Notes under the pieces: generated by a model | Told to the model about the DNA's origin: nothing | What the model saw: the letters and a program-made list of their open reading frames with translations, nothing else | Databases searched by the model: none | Source: Sphingobium fluviale | GTDB taxonomy: Bacteria > Pseudomonadota > Alphaproteobacteria > Sphingomonadales > Sphingomonadaceae | Length of the DNA: 59,201 nucleotides | Assembly (NCBI RefSeq): GCF_004122115.1 | Contig: NZ_SBKP01000015.1 | Coordinates: forward strand, 1 to 59,201 | Reading direction: 5' to 3' | Program-made: the position numbers and the translations under genes | Shown here: positions 25,069 through 35,156 of the stretch, in pieces | Layout: each line of letters opens with the position of its first letter | Position numbering within the stretch: the stretch's first letter is position 1

Positions 25069-25769
25069 CCTTCGCCGCCCAAATCCTCACCCTCTACCCG
25101 GAGATGTTCCCCGGCCCGCTCGGTGTCTCGCTCGCTGGCCGCGCGCTAAGCCAAGGCATATGGTCCTGCGATCCGATCCAGATCCGCGATTTCGCAGCGG
25201 ATAAACATCGCACCGTTGATGATACGCCCGCTGGTGGCGGGGCGGGGATGGTGTTGCGGTGTGATGTGCTGGCGGCAGCGGTGGATCACGCCAGTGCGCT
25301 GCGCCCGGAAAGCCCCGTCCTCGCCATGACGCCGCGCGGCACACCCATCACGCAGCAAAGGATAAGGGAGCTGGCAGCGGGGCCGGGGCTGACGATCCTC
25401 TGCGGTCGGTTCGAGGGGTTTGACGAGCGCCTGTTCGAGGCCCGCCCGCATATCGAGCAAGTCTCGCTGACGGACATCATCCTCTCCGGCGGAGAGATGG
25501 CTGCGCTTACCATCCTCGATGCTTGCATTCGCCTGCTTCCTGGCGTAATGGGCGCCCCTTCGAGTGGAATCGAGGAAAGCTTTGAAAGCGGCCTCCTCGA
25601 ATATCCGCATTATACCCGACCACCTGAGTGGGAGGGGCGCGCGATCCCTGAAGTGTTGCGATCGGGGGATCACGCGAAGATCGCCGCCTGGCGGAAACAA
25701 CGGGCGGAGGATGATACACGGTTACGCAGGCCGGACCTTTGGGAGCGCCACAGGGGCGTTCGGGACTGA
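25065..25769 (+). CDS. trmD: tRNA (guanine-37-N1) methyltransferase TrmD
   Basis: A 234-residue SPOUT methyltransferase that makes m1G37 in tRNAs reading CNN codons and prevents frameshifting. Family blocks are [44 protein letters not shown] and the knot segment [15 protein letters not shown]. Length is normal. It begins inside the stop of the preceding membrane-protein gene and is followed by rplS. Confidence 0.96.
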   Translation: MTFAAQILTLYPEMFPGPLGVSLAGRALSQGIWSCDPIQIRDFAADKHRTVDDTPAGGGAGMVLRCDVLAAAVDHASALRPESPVLAMTPRGTPITQQRIRELAAGPGLTILCGRFEGFDERLFEARPHIEQVSLTDIILSGGEMAALTILDACIRLLPGVMGAPSSGIEESFESGLLEYPHYTRPPEWEGRAIPEVLRSGDHAKIAAWRKQRAEDDTRLRRPDLWERHRGVRD

Positions 25770-25809
25770 CCTGCCTCTGGCGCGCGACGACAGACGAAGG
25801 AATAGAGGC

Positions 25810-26181
25810 ATGAACCTCATACAGCAGATCGAAGCCGAGGAAATCGCCAAGGCATCCAAGGACATCCCGGAATTCCGCGCGGGAGACACGCTGCGCGTTG
25901 GCGTGAAGGTCGTCGAAGGCGAGCGCACCCGTATTCAGAACTATGAAGGCGTATGCATCGCCCGCTCCAACAAGGGCATGGGCAGCAACTTCACCGTGCG
26001 CAAGATGAGCTTTGGCGAGGGTGTCGAGCGCGTCTTCCCGCTCTATTCGCCCAATGTCGAGAGCATCACCGTGGTGCGCAAGGGCGTCGTGCGTCGCGCC
26101 AAGCTCTATTATCTGCGTGGCCGCACCGGCAAGCGCGCCCGCATCGCCGAGCGCCGCGACAATCGCCCTACCGAGGGCTGA
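25810..26181 (+). CDS. rplS: 50S ribosomal protein L19
   Basis: A 123-residue L19, located at the 30S-50S interface. The family opening is [20 protein letters not shown], followed by [20 protein letters not shown] and the [20 protein letters not shown] block. The ATG at 25810 has TAGAGG upstream; the much longer upstream frame runs through trmD and is spurious. It is the last gene of the ribosomal unit and is followed by a terminator. Confidence 0.97.
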   Translation: MNLIQQIEAEEIAKASKDIPEFRAGDTLRVGVKVVEGERTRIQNYEGVCIARSNKGMGSNFTVRKMSFGEGVERVFPLYSPNVESITVVRKGVVRRAKLYYLRGRTGKRARIAERRDNRPTEG

Positions 26182-26206
26182 TCGCGCAAACGGAATTGCG
26201 TTTAAA

Positions 26207-26240
26207 AGGGCTCGCTCCTCCGCTGGAGCGGGCCTTTTTT
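26207..26240. terminator. Terminator after rplS, overlapping the convergent nitroreductase end
   Basis: A 12-bp stem with two G-T pairs joins 26207-26218 (CGCTCC inside) to 26225-26236 (GGAGCG inside) and runs into TTTTTT at 26235-26240. The last two bases are part of the TAA stop of the oppositely oriented nitroreductase gene. On the minus strand an A-rich run precedes the stem, so it may work for both genes. Confidence 0.85.
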
Positions 26241-26826
26241 ATGGTGCGGGTGGCTGCCAGGTGGATACTACCGCGTCATAGTCCGGGCGGGGGCGCTCAT
26301 CCTGCGGTTTGCCCAGCGTGCCGATGAACACAAAGCCTGCAATCTTCTCCGGCGCGGAACCGAAGGCATCACGCACCGCATTGGAGTAAGCTGGCCATGC
26401 AGTGAGCCAGCCGCCGGCAAAGCCGCTGGCGTGGACCGCATGGAGGAGGTTCATCGCCGCCGCGCCGGCCGATAGTTCCTGCTCCCACAGCGGGATATGG
26501 CTGTCTGGCCGTGGGCTGTACATGACCACGACGAGGCACGGTGCCTGATGCGCGAACTCGTGCATTGCCGCAATCTCAAGCCTGCCCGCATCGGGCTTTT
26601 CGGCGAGATAGGCGCTCTCCAGCAGTGTGGCGAGCGCATCGCGCTGATCGGGCTGCACGATCACGAAGCGCCACGGAAAGAGCTTTCCATGATCGGGGGT
26701 GCGCCCCGCGATCTCAAGAATCGTGCGCAGTTGCGCGTCATCCGGGCCGGGGGCAACAAGATCGCGCGGCTTGCCAGAGCGGCGGGTTTTCAGAAGGGCG
26801 AGCGGGGAGGAGGTGTCGTTGAACAT
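26239..26826 (-). CDS. Nitroreductase family protein (YdjA-like)
   Basis: A 195-residue FMN-dependent nitroreductase fold. Motifs are LLKTRRSGKPRDL near the N-terminus, RTPDHGKLFPWRFVIV, and the C-terminal AGGWLTAWPAYS and GFVFIGTLGKPQDERPRP. This is the short YdjA-type class. The substrate is not known; such enzymes reduce nitro groups or quinones with NAD(P)H. The ATG at 26826 (MFNDTSSPLALLKTR) fits the family better than the start 12 codons earlier. It is convergent with rplS. Confidence 0.88.
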   Translation of the reverse strand: MFNDTSSPLALLKTRRSGKPRDLVAPGPDDAQLRTILEIAGRTPDHGKLFPWRFVIVQPDQRDALATLLESAYLAEKPDAGRLEIAAMHEFAHQAPCLVVVMYSPRPDSHIPLWEQELSAGAAAMNLLHAVHASGFAGGWLTAWPAYSNAVRDAFGSAPEKIAGFVFIGTLGKPQDERPRPDYDAVVSTWQPPAP

Positions 26827-26959
26827 CGCGTCATAGCTAAGGAATTGATAGCGAATATACAATGAGGCTTGGCTTTCAAATTTTGACGGCTAGGCTTGGC
26901 AAACACAGCGGGCGAGCGATCCTGCCCGCGCGCAACATACATAACAGGAACGATGGCCG

Positions 26960-28537
26960 ATGGAGATCAAGGAACTGGCGCTCTGGAATGAGGGTGACTG
27001 GATTGCGGCCATCGCCGCTGTCGCGCTATTCGGGGTGCTGGCGTTCGGCCTGTCGCTGAGCAGGCGCAAATCCGCCGAGGTTCTGGGCCACCCCAGCGGG
27101 CTCTTTGTGCTGTTCTACGCCGAGATGTGGGAGCGCTTTTCCTATTATGGCATGCGCGCGCTGCTGATCCTCTATCTCACACAGTTCTGGCTGTTCACCG
27201 ATGGCAAATCGGCGCTGATTTATGGCACTTATACCAGCCTCGTTTACATCACGCCTGTGCTGGGTGGGTATCTGGCGGATCGCTATCTCGGCCAGCGCAA
27301 GGCGGTGCTGTTTGGCGGTATCATCCTCGCGCTGGGACATGGGTTCATGGCGGTGGAAGGCATGCACGGCATAACCGACCCGGCGGTGAAGCAGGCCGAT
27401 CCCGCCATCAATATCTTCTGGCTGGCGCTTGCGCTTATCATCGTCGGCTCCGGCTTCCTTAAGGCCAATATCTCGGTCATCGTCGGCCAGCTCTATCGCC
27501 TGACGGATGCGCGGCGCGATGGCGCCTATACGATCTTCTATATGGGCGTGAACGCGGGCGCGGCATTGGGCACGATATTGGTTGGCTATCTGGGCCAGAC
27601 GATCGGCTGGTCATATGGCTTCGGGCTGGCTGGCATTGGCATGGTGATCGGCCTCATCATATTCGTGATGGGCAAGCCCGCGCTGATGGGCAAGGGCGAA
27701 GCACCCGCCCCGCTGGCGCGCACGCAGGAGTGGACGCTCTATGGGCTGGGCGCGCTCGCTGTGGTCGTAATATGGGCGCTGATTCAGTATCAGGATGTGA
27801 TCCAGAGCCTGCTGATCGTCGCCGGCGTGGCAATGCTGGTCTATACGCTTTATGAAGCGCTCAAGCTGCCCAAGGAGCCGCGCGAGCGTATGTTCGCCAT
27901 CCTGTTTCTGATCGCACTCAATCCGATATTCTGGGGGTTGTTCGAGCAGGCAGGCGGCAGCCTCAGCCTCTACACCGACAAGTTTGTCGACAAAGGCGGC
28001 GTGCCTACCAGCCTGTTTCAGTCGATCAACCCGATCTATATCGTGCTGCTCGGCCCTGTGTTTGCGGCATTATGGGTCTGGCTGGCGAAGCGGGGGTGGG
28101 AGCCATCCGCCCCGGCCAAGTTTGGTTATGCGCTGTTGCAGGTGGGGCTGGGTTTCCTTGTGTTCGTATGGGGTGCGCAAGGGGTTGGGGCAGGCGTGGC
28201 GACGCCGGTAGTGTTCGTGTTTCTGATCTTCCTCTTGCACACCATGGGTGAGCTGTGCCTCTCCCCCGTCGGGCTTTCGGCGATGAACCGGCTCGCGCCT
28301 GCGCACCTCGCCAGCTTCATTATGGGCGCTTGGTTTTATATGAGCGCTGTGGGCAATTTCATCGCGGGCAAGATCGGAGAGGCGACGGGCGGCGACAGCG
28401 GCGAAATGACCAAGGAGGCAACGCTCGCCATCTATGCGCAGATCGGCTGGATCAGCATCGGGGTTGCGGCGGGCGTGCTGGCGCTCGCGCCTGTAGTGCG
28501 GCGCTGGATGCATCTTGACGCGCTGCAAGATCGTTGA
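26960..28537 (+). CDS. POT/PTR2 family peptide transporter
   Basis: A 525-residue proton-coupled oligopeptide symporter with about 14 hydrophobic segments. The diagnostic motif is FYAEMWERFSYYGMRALLIL near residues 54-73 (ExxERFxYYG). A second PTR2 block is FYMGVNAGAALGT, and NPIFWGLFEQAGGSLSL lies in the second half. It imports di- and tripeptides across the inner membrane. Length and motifs are standard (DtpT-like). It is transcribed alone, with glmM 68 bases downstream. Confidence 0.94.
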   Translation: MEIKELALWNEGDWIAAIAAVALFGVLAFGLSLSRRKSAEVLGHPSGLFVLFYAEMWERFSYYGMRALLILYLTQFWLFTDGKSALIYGTYTSLVYITPVLGGYLADRYLGQRKAVLFGGIILALGHGFMAVEGMHGITDPAVKQADPAINIFWLALALIIVGSGFLKANISVIVGQLYRLTDARRDGAYTIFYMGVNAGAALGTILVGYLGQTIGWSYGFGLAGIGMVIGLIIFVMGKPALMGKGEAPAPLARTQEWTLYGLGALAVVVIWALIQYQDVIQSLLIVAGVAMLVYTLYEALKLPKEPRERMFAILFLIALNPIFWGLFEQAGGSLSLYTDKFVDKGGVPTSLFQSINPIYIVLLGPVFAALWVWLAKRGWEPSAPAKFGYALLQVGLGFLVFVWGAQGVGAGVATPVVFVFLIFLLHTMGELCLSPVGLSAMNRLAPAHLASFIMGAWFYMSAVGNFIAGKIGEATGGDSGEMTKEATLAIYAQIGWISIGVAAGVLALAPVVRRWMHLDALQDR

Positions 28538-28605
28538 CCCTTTCAGCTCCGCCTGCTTTTGGCTAAGCGGGGGAGGCGGCTTTTACGGCAGGAACAGCAC
28601 AGCAT

Positions 28606-29946
28606 ATGAGCAGGACATATTTCGGAACCGACGGCATCAGAGGGCGAACCAACCAGTGGCCGATGACCGCCGAACTGGCTATGAAAGTCGGCATGGCGGC
28701 GGGCCAGCATTTCCTGCGCGGCAGCCATCGTCACCGGGTCGTGATCGGCAAGGATACGCGGCTTTCGGGCTATATGGTGGAAAACGCGCTGGTGGCCGGG
28801 TTTACGTCCGTTGGCATGGATGTGGTGCAGTTCGGCCCGATCCCGACGCCCGCCGTGGCGCTGCTGGCGCAATCCATGCGCGCGGACCTGGGCGTGATGA
28901 TCTCCGCCAGTCACAATCCGTTTCAGGATAATGGCATCAAGCTGTTCGGCCCGGATGGGTACAAGCTATCTGACGAAGACGAGACGAAGATCGAGGCGCT
29001 GATCGAGGCGGAGATTGCGCTGGCTGCGCCGCAGGATATTGGCCGGGCGCGGCGGGTGGAGGATGCGCGCGGACGCTATATCCACGCCGTGAAATCGAGC
29101 TTTCCGGCTGATCTGCGGCTGGATGGCCTGCGGATCGTGGTCGATTGCGCCAATGGGGCAGCCTATCAGGTCGCGCCTTCGGCTTTGTGGGAGTTGGGGG
29201 CGGAAGTCATCGCCATCGGCGTGACGCCCAATGGCATGAACATCAATGATGGCTGCGGCTCTACGTCGCCCTTGCTGTTGCAGGAGACGGTGGTGTCGGC
29301 AGGCGCGGACATCGGGATCGCGCTCGATGGCGACGCGGACCGGCTCATCATCGTCGACGAGAAAGGCCAGATTGTCGATGGCGACCAGATCATGGCGCTG
29401 ATCGCTTCGCGCTGGGCGGAGGAGGGGCGGCTCGCGGGCGGCGGCCTTGTCGCCACGGTGATGTCTAACCTGGGGTTGGAGCGGTTTTTGAAGGCGCGAG
29501 GCATTGACCTCGTGCGTGCGAAAGTAGGGGACCGTTATGTGCTGGAGGCCATGCGCGCGGGCGGATATAATGTCGGCGGCGAGCAATCCGGCCATATGAT
29601 CCTCACCGATTATGCGACGACTGGCGACGGCACCATCGCCGCGCTTCAGGTGCTGGCCGCACTGGTCCGCTCTGGCAAGCGGGCGAGCGAGCTGATGCAC
29701 CAGTTCGACACTGTGCCGCAGCTTTTGAAGAATGTGCGCTTTTCGGGCGGAAAGCCGCTTGATCACGCCGATGTTCAGCGGGTGATCGCGCAGGCTGAAG
29801 CGGAGCTGAACGGCACGGGCCGCCTCGTCATCCGTCCTTCGGGCACGGAGCCGGTCATCCGAGTGATGGCCGAGGGGGATAGCGCCGATCAGGTTAAGGA
29901 CGTGGTGGAACGCATCTGCGCTGAGGTTGCGCGGGTGGCCGCCTGA
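28606..29946 (+). CDS. glmM: Phosphoglucosamine mutase
   Basis: A 446-residue enzyme converting glucosamine-6-phosphate to glucosamine-1-phosphate for UDP-GlcNAc synthesis. The phosphoserine is Ser102 in [14 protein letters not shown]; the metal loop is LDGDADR near residue 243; the sugar-binding [10 protein letters not shown] and phosphate-binding [11 protein letters not shown] motifs follow. The start [13 protein letters not shown] is the family standard. Its stop overlaps by one base the start of the DUF1272 gene. Confidence 0.97.
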   Translation: MSRTYFGTDGIRGRTNQWPMTAELAMKVGMAAGQHFLRGSHRHRVVIGKDTRLSGYMVENALVAGFTSVGMDVVQFGPIPTPAVALLAQSMRADLGVMISASHNPFQDNGIKLFGPDGYKLSDEDETKIEALIEAEIALAAPQDIGRARRVEDARGRYIHAVKSSFPADLRLDGLRIVVDCANGAAYQVAPSALWELGAEVIAIGVTPNGMNINDGCGSTSPLLLQETVVSAGADIGIALDGDADRLIIVDEKGQIVDGDQIMALIASRWAEEGRLAGGGLVATVMSNLGLERFLKARGIDLVRAKVGDRYVLEAMRAGGYNVGGEQSGHMILTDYATTGDGTIAALQVLAALVRSGKRASELMHQFDTVPQLLKNVRFSGGKPLDHADVQRVIAQAEAELNGTGRLVIRPSGTEPVIRVMAEGDSADQVKDVVERICAEVARVAA

Positions 29947-30170
29947 TGCTGGAGATGCGGCCTGATTGCGAGCGATGCGGGCTTGAGCTTCCGGCTGATG
30001 CTGGCGGCGCGTTCATCTGTTCGTTCGAATGTACCTTTTGCGCCGAATGTGCCGAGGCGCTGGACGATCGCTGCGCGAATTGCGGCGGCGAGTTGCTCGA
30101 TCGGCCGACGCGGCGCGGCAAGGCTCTGAAAGAGAATCCGGCCTCCGCAGTACGTTACTACAAGGGATGA
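29946..30170 (+). CDS. DUF1272 cysteine-rich protein
   Basis: A 74-residue protein with eight cysteines (8, 11, 25, 29, 32, 35, 43, 46) in CxxC-type pairs, consistent with two zinc-binding knuckles. The sequence RPDCERCGLELP ... CSFECTFCAECA matches DUF1272. Function is unknown; the metal sites are inferred from spacing. The start overlaps the glmM stop (TGATG), so the two are coupled. Confidence 0.85.
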   Translation: MLEMRPDCERCGLELPADAGGAFICSFECTFCAECAEALDDRCANCGGELLDRPTRRGKALKENPASAVRYYKG

Positions 30171-30219
30171 GTATCGTCTTCCCCATGCCCCTGCCATCCC
30201 CGCGCATGCGGGGAGGCAA

Positions 30220-30309
30220 TAATTTTCGAGTTTCGCGCAGAGACCGCAAAGGATGCAGAGATGTCGCTCAGTGTCTCTGTGTTCTCTGCGCCTCTGCGCG
30301 AATAATTTA
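30220..30309. repeat. Interspersed palindrome of the CGCAGAG type
   Basis: Left arm TTCGCGCAGAG (30232-30242) and right arm CTCTGCGCGAA (30292-30302) are perfectly complementary. Further partial pairing (GCAGAGA with TCTCTGTG) extends the structure to about 90 bases flanked by AATTTT and AATAATTT. It has the look of a repetitive extragenic palindrome widely seen in alphaproteobacterial intergenic DNA. It ends 4 bases before the thiD start. Confidence 0.65.
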
Positions 30310-30312
30310 TAG

Positions 30313-31068
30313 ATGATTGCCCGCGTCCTCATCATCGCCGGGTCTGACAGTGGTGGCGGTGCAGGCATACAGGCGGACATCAAGGCCGTCTCCGCGCTCG
30401 GCGGCCATGCGATGACCGCGATCACCGCGATTACCGCGCAAAATACGTGCGGCGTGAGCGGCGTGCATCCTGTGCCCACCGATATGGTTATCGCGCAGAT
30501 TGACGCCGTGCTGTCTGACATCGGCACGGATGCGGTGAAGATCGGTATGATCGGCTCTGCTGAAACTGCGCATGCGGTGGCGGATCGGCTGGAGGGGCTG
30601 TCTGGCATCCCCATCGTGTTCGACCCTGTTATGGTGGCGACGAGTGGCTCTGCGTTGGCGGATGAAGCTACAGTCGCCGCTTTCGGCCGACTGATGCGCA
30701 TCGTGACGCTGACGACGCCCAATCTGCCGGAGCTGGCGGCGCTAGGCGGAGAAAGCGCCGTACTTGCGTACGGCTGCGCGCTGCTTGTGAAGGGCGGGCA
30801 TGGGGCGGGCGATCTGCTTACCGACCGGCTGATCGAGGCCGATGGCACGGAAACGATCTGGCAGGATGCGCGCATAGACACGCCGCATACACATGGCACA
30901 GGCTGCACATTGGCGAGCGCAATCGCGGCGGGGTTGGCTCAGGGGATGCGCCTGCCCGATGCCGTATCGCGCGCGCGCATGTATGTCCGCGCGGCCTTAT
31001 CCTGTGCGCCGGGGCTGGGGCAGGGGCATGGCCCGATGGGGTTTCCTGTCGTGCCGTTCTCTGCATGA
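30313..31068 (+). CDS. thiD: Hydroxymethylpyrimidine/phosphomethylpyrimidine kinase
   Basis: A 251-residue PfkB-like kinase phosphorylating HMP and HMP-phosphate in thiamine synthesis. Family blocks are [20 protein letters not shown] at the start, [43 protein letters not shown] and the catalytic [19 protein letters not shown]. No TPP riboswitch fold could be seen upstream; the space is filled by a palindromic repeat. Its stop overlaps the rnhB start (ATGA). Confidence 0.95.
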   Translation: MIARVLIIAGSDSGGGAGIQADIKAVSALGGHAMTAITAITAQNTCGVSGVHPVPTDMVIAQIDAVLSDIGTDAVKIGMIGSAETAHAVADRLEGLSGIPIVFDPVMVATSGSALADEATVAAFGRLMRIVTLTTPNLPELAALGGESAVLAYGCALLVKGGHGAGDLLTDRLIEADGTETIWQDARIDTPHTHGTGCTLASAIAAGLAQGMRLPDAVSRARMYVRAALSCAPGLGQGHGPMGFPVVPFSA

Positions 31069-31628
31069 TCGCCGGGGTTGACGAGGCCGGGAGAGGGCCG
31101 CTGGCTGGCCCGGTGGTCGCCGCGGCCGTCATCCTCAATCCTGCGGACCCCATCATCGGGCTGGATGACAGCAAGAAGCTCACCTCCCGCCGCCGCGCCA
31201 CGCTCGAAGCAGAGATCCGCGCCCGTGCGCTGCATATCGGTGTGGGGCAAGCGAGCGTGGAGGAGATCGACGCGCTCAATATCCTGCAGGCGACCTTCCT
31301 CGCCATGACCCGCGCGGTTCAGGCGCTGGGGCGCGAGCCTGCGCATATCCTCGTGGATGGCAACCGCCTACCGAAATGGCGATACAAGGCCGAGGCGGTG
31401 GTGGGGGGCGATGCGCTGCACCCGTGCATCTCCGCTGCGTCGATCATAGCCAAGGAAACGCGCGATCGGATCATGAAGCAAGCGGCGCTGGCGCATCCGC
31501 ACTACGGGTGGGATCGCAATATGGGCTATGGCAGCGCGGCGCATATGGCGGCATTGGAGCGGCATGGGCCATGTGCGTTGCATCGCACGAGTTTTGCCCC
31601 GGTCAGGGATCTGCTGGCAAAACAATAA
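31065..31628 (+). CDS. rnhB: Ribonuclease HII
   Basis: A 187-residue RNase HII that nicks DNA at embedded ribonucleotides. The catalytic start is [15 protein letters not shown] with Asp6 and Glu7; the other acidic residue lies in [19 protein letters not shown] and [17 protein letters not shown] complete the family pattern. It is coupled to thiD and is followed by the promoter region of ccrM. Confidence 0.96.
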   Translation: MIAGVDEAGRGPLAGPVVAAAVILNPADPIIGLDDSKKLTSRRRATLEAEIRARALHIGVGQASVEEIDALNILQATFLAMTRAVQALGREPAHILVDGNRLPKWRYKAEAVVGGDALHPCISAASIIAKETRDRIMKQAALAHPHYGWDRNMGYGSAAHMAALERHGPCALHRTSFAPVRDLLAKQ

Positions 31629-32976
<1,348 letters not shown>

Positions 32977-32980
32977 GCTA

Positions 32981-33083
32981 GAGCATCGTGCGCAAAAGTG
33001 GGAACCGGTTTTGCCTTAAAACGATGCAACAAAACAATAACCGAGAGCGCGCTGACTGATCCAGATGTAACGCAGCGCGCTCT
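32981..33083. repeat. Two-hairpin alphaproteobacterial interspersed repeat
   Basis: The first dyad pairs GCATCGT (32983-32989) with ACGATGC (33021-33027) around a GGAACCGGTT core. The second pairs AGAGCGCGCTG (33044-33054) with CAGCGCGCTCT (33073-33083) perfectly. A double-hairpin with an AAAACAATAA spacer is the layout of RIME-like intergenic repeats of Rhizobiales and relatives. It lies 5 bases after the ccrM stop and may end its transcript. Confidence 0.7.
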
Positions 33084-33155
33084 ATCAGCCGCGCACATTT
33101 TTCATATTTTTGAGGAAGGCGGCTTTTCTGCCTGATAGGGCAAAACCGCAAGAAA

Positions 33156-33232
<77 letters not shown>

Positions 33233-33311
33233 GCATCAGGTGTGGAGGGGCCAGCTATCGGATGGGGAGGGTGCTGTCAACACCCGCCGCGTAATTAATG
33301 CTGAAAGGCTT

Positions 33312-33536
33312 TCAAGCCCTCCATCGCCCTGTCTCCATCCACTGCAAGAGCGGCTTTAGCGGCATGATCCAGATGATGCCGCTCACCACATAAACCGGGA
33401 TCTGCGCCCAGCCGGGCAGGCGGGCCAAAGGCTCGGACAGGCTGCCGATGATGAACGCCCAAAGCGCGATAAGACCCAATATGGCAAACATGCCCGCAGG
33501 CTTGCGCCAGCTTGGCGGGGGAGGGGCGCCGATCAT
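33312..33536 (-). CDS. DUF2842 membrane protein
   Basis: A 74-residue protein with two transmembrane segments (about 15-33 and 42-62) and the DUF2842 pattern RKPAGMFAILGLIALWAFII, then LPVW-like spacing and GIIWIMPLKPLLQWMETGRW. Function is unknown. The ATG at 33536 overlaps the fau stop (ATGA), so it is the last gene of the zauP-zapA-6S-fau unit. Confidence 0.8.
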   Translation of the reverse strand: MIGAPPPPSWRKPAGMFAILGLIALWAFIIGSLSEPLARLPGWAQIPVYVVSGIIWIMPLKPLLQWMETGRWRA

Positions 33537-34108
33537 GCGGAAGCCTCTATCAGGCTGCGCTCGGTGATGACAAGGTGCAGCGGCATATCCCACGGATCGG
33601 CGGGTACGGTGTCAACCTCTTGCACCGACCATGCGAGGCCGATGCGCAACGCATGCTCATAGCGGGCGAAGGCGCGGTCATAATAGCCGCCGCCTTGCCC
33701 CAGCCGCATCAGCCGCGCGTCAAACGCCAGCAGCGGCGCAATGATAGCATCAGGGTGGCATAGCGACGCTTCTTGTGAGGGATTGCGGGTGCCGAAGGGG
33801 CCGTCCTCCAGTGGTTCACCCGGTGACCACGCACGAAACTCCATCGTGCCCATCCGATCCACCGCGCGCGGCAAGCACAGAGTCTTGCCCTCCGCAATCA
33901 GCGATTCGGCAAGGCGCAGAGCGGGGGCTTCGTCGTTCACTGGGGCGTAAAGAGCTATCGTCTGCCGGCCCGCCAGCAGCGCACGCACCGGGCTAGGCAG
34001 CGCATGAAAGGCGAGGCGGTGGGCCATCTGGTCCAGCCCCTCCACAAACGCCGCGCGCGTAGCACGAGCGGACAGGCGCAGGGCGGACTTGTTCTGTTGG
34101 TCGTTCAA
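33533..34108 (-). CDS. fau: 5-formyltetrahydrofolate cyclo-ligase
   Basis: A 191-residue enzyme (YgfA/MTHFS family) converting 5-formyl-THF to 5,10-methenyl-THF. The N-terminal RLSARATRAAF segment, VRALLAGRQTIALYAPVNDE, and the signature LLAFDARLMRLGQGGGYYDRAF are present. The start is given as TTG at 34108 (LNDQQNKSALRL); the longer frame to 34198 would translate the adjacent repeat and is unlikely. Position downstream of zapA and 6S RNA is the classical zapA-ssrS-ygfA order. The start codon remains uncertain. Confidence 0.88.
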   Translation of the reverse strand: MNDQQNKSALRLSARATRAAFVEGLDQMAHRLAFHALPSPVRALLAGRQTIALYAPVNDEAPALRLAESLIAEGKTLCLPRAVDRMGTMEFRAWSPGEPLEDGPFGTRNPSQEASLCHPDAIIAPLLAFDARLMRLGQGGGYYDRAFARYEHALRIGLAWSVQEVDTVPADPWDMPLHLVITERSLIEASA

Positions 34109-34130
34109 AATGTGCCCCGGCGAAATGTTG

Positions 34131-34250
34131 GTATTCTGTTCAGACGGAGCCGAAAAGTGTGATGTTCGAGCACCGGAGCGCAGCGTGCTCAAATGCACGT
34201 GAGCACCGGAGCGCAGAAGATCGCGCTTTGCAGGCCCGTATCAACGGAAT
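34131..34250. repeat. MITE-like interspersed repeat, copy 2
   Basis: This segment matches the core of the element at 6733-6878 in the opposite orientation: 118 positions align without gaps and about 101 agree. It contains the unit GAGCACCGGAGCGCAG twice (34168-34183 and 34201-34216) separated by a short dyad. The outer inverted ends of copy 1 are not preserved here. It lies between the 3' end of 6S RNA and fau, just outside the fau coding region. Confidence 0.75.
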
Positions 34251-34257
34251 GGCGGTT

Positions 34258-34421
34258 GGCGGGACCGCCGTGGTCGTTTGCCGGAATATCCTCTGACGCC
34301 TCAACGTCAGGTGGGGACCATATATGTCGGGCCAGGACCCGCACAGGGACAGCCCCCTAGGAAGTGATATCGCCTCAGGGATGTTCGCAAAGGCTCGTGC
34401 CGGGCAGTACCCGCCGCTGCC
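34258..34421 (-). ncRNA. ssrS: 6S RNA
   Basis: On the minus strand, between zapA and fau, the sequence holds TTTGCGAACATCCCTGAGGC followed by GATATCAC, which closely parallels the E. coli 6S segment CCCCUGAGCCGAUAUUUC that leads into the central bubble. The G-rich flanks (GGGCAGCGGCGGG at the 5' side, GGCGGTCCCGCC at the 3' side) can close the long stem. 6S RNA binds the housekeeping RNA polymerase and acts in stationary phase. The zapA-ssrS-fau order is conserved across proteobacteria. The ends are approximate, to within about 10 bases. Confidence 0.8.
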
Positions 34422-34425
34422 CTAT

Positions 34426-34773
34426 CTAGGGTAAGGCAGGCGTTCCCGCAAGCTTTTGCGCTAAAGTTTCGATGCGCGCCGCAATGGCATCGAGCTTTGC
34501 GGCGGCACCCTGTTCGTCGGCATGAGCCGATGCAAGCGGCAGATCGAGCGCGCCCTGCGCCATGCCCTGCGCGTGCAGATCGTTCAGCTCGTCTGCCAGC
34601 AGGATAGCCGCGAACAACAGCTGCCGAACTTCGGTGAGGCCGGGAGAGGCCCGGCGCGCCACGCTCGTCTTTTCATCGATGATCGCGGCAAGGCGGCGCA
34701 GCTGGGCTTCCTCGCCGTCGCGGCAATGCACATCATAATGGCGGCCAGCAATATCGAGCGTGACTTCAGCCAT
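34426..34773 (-). CDS. zapA: Cell division protein ZapA
   Basis: A 115-residue FtsZ-bundling protein. The N-terminal globular part MAEVTLDIAGRHYDVHCRDG, EEAQLRRLAAIIDEK and VRQLLFAAILLADELNDL matches ZapA; the C-terminal half is a coiled coil (AAAKLDAIAARIETLAQKLA). It crosslinks FtsZ filaments at midcell. The ATG at 34773 overlaps the upstream zauP gene by 8 bases; an in-frame ATG at 34785 would add four residues. 6S RNA starts immediately after its stop. Confidence 0.9.
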   Translation of the reverse strand: MAEVTLDIAGRHYDVHCRDGEEAQLRRLAAIIDEKTSVARRASPGLTEVRQLLFAAILLADELNDLHAQGMAQGALDLPLASAHADEQGAAAKLDAIAARIETLAQKLAGTPALP

Positions 34774-34954
34774 TGCGCCCTCCATTGAGCGCTGCGATCA
34801 GACCGTCCAGCTCTTCGAGTGCCTCACGAACAGCGGCGTCTTTCCGTGCGGCCAGCGCAAGCGTCTGTGCATCGCGCCCGGCAAGGGCTGTTTCAGCGGA
34901 TGCAACTGCGCGGTCTAGTCGGTCGATGGCGTCATGAAGGGAGCTGTTTGGCAT
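34766..34954 (-). CDS. zauP: ZauP-like coiled-coil protein (ZapA partner)
   Basis: A 62-residue, almost entirely helical protein (LHDAIDRLDRAVASAETALA ... EALEELDGLIAALN) encoded directly upstream of zapA and overlapping it. In Caulobacter, ZauP is a small coiled-coil protein made from the gene before zapA that forms a pair with ZapA and focuses the Z-ring. Position and character match, although coiled-coil sequence gives little specific similarity. The ATG at 34954 (MPNSSLHDAI) is chosen; the earlier in-frame start has a cysteine-rich leader that is unlikely. It is divergent from tkt. Confidence 0.7.
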   Translation of the reverse strand: MPNSSLHDAIDRLDRAVASAETALAGRDAQTLALAARKDAAVREALEELDGLIAALNGGRNG

Positions 34955-35156
34955 GGGCTGGTCATAGCAACATCTACGAAGCCCGCACAAGCACCCAGAT
35001 TTCGTCGATTTCGGCTGGACAAAGCCGGAATGAAGCCCGGAATGATGGTTGCCGTGGTTGACGACTCACGGATAGCGGGACAAAGGAACCGCGCAAGCAG
35101 CGACTCGCGCAAGCGCGAACGCATCCGCCAACCCGCGAAGATAAGGCACCCGTCCG

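Noticed and set aside
30171..30312. TPP riboswitch before thiD
   Set aside because: The conserved CUGAGA and thi-box segments are absent; the space is a palindromic repeat.
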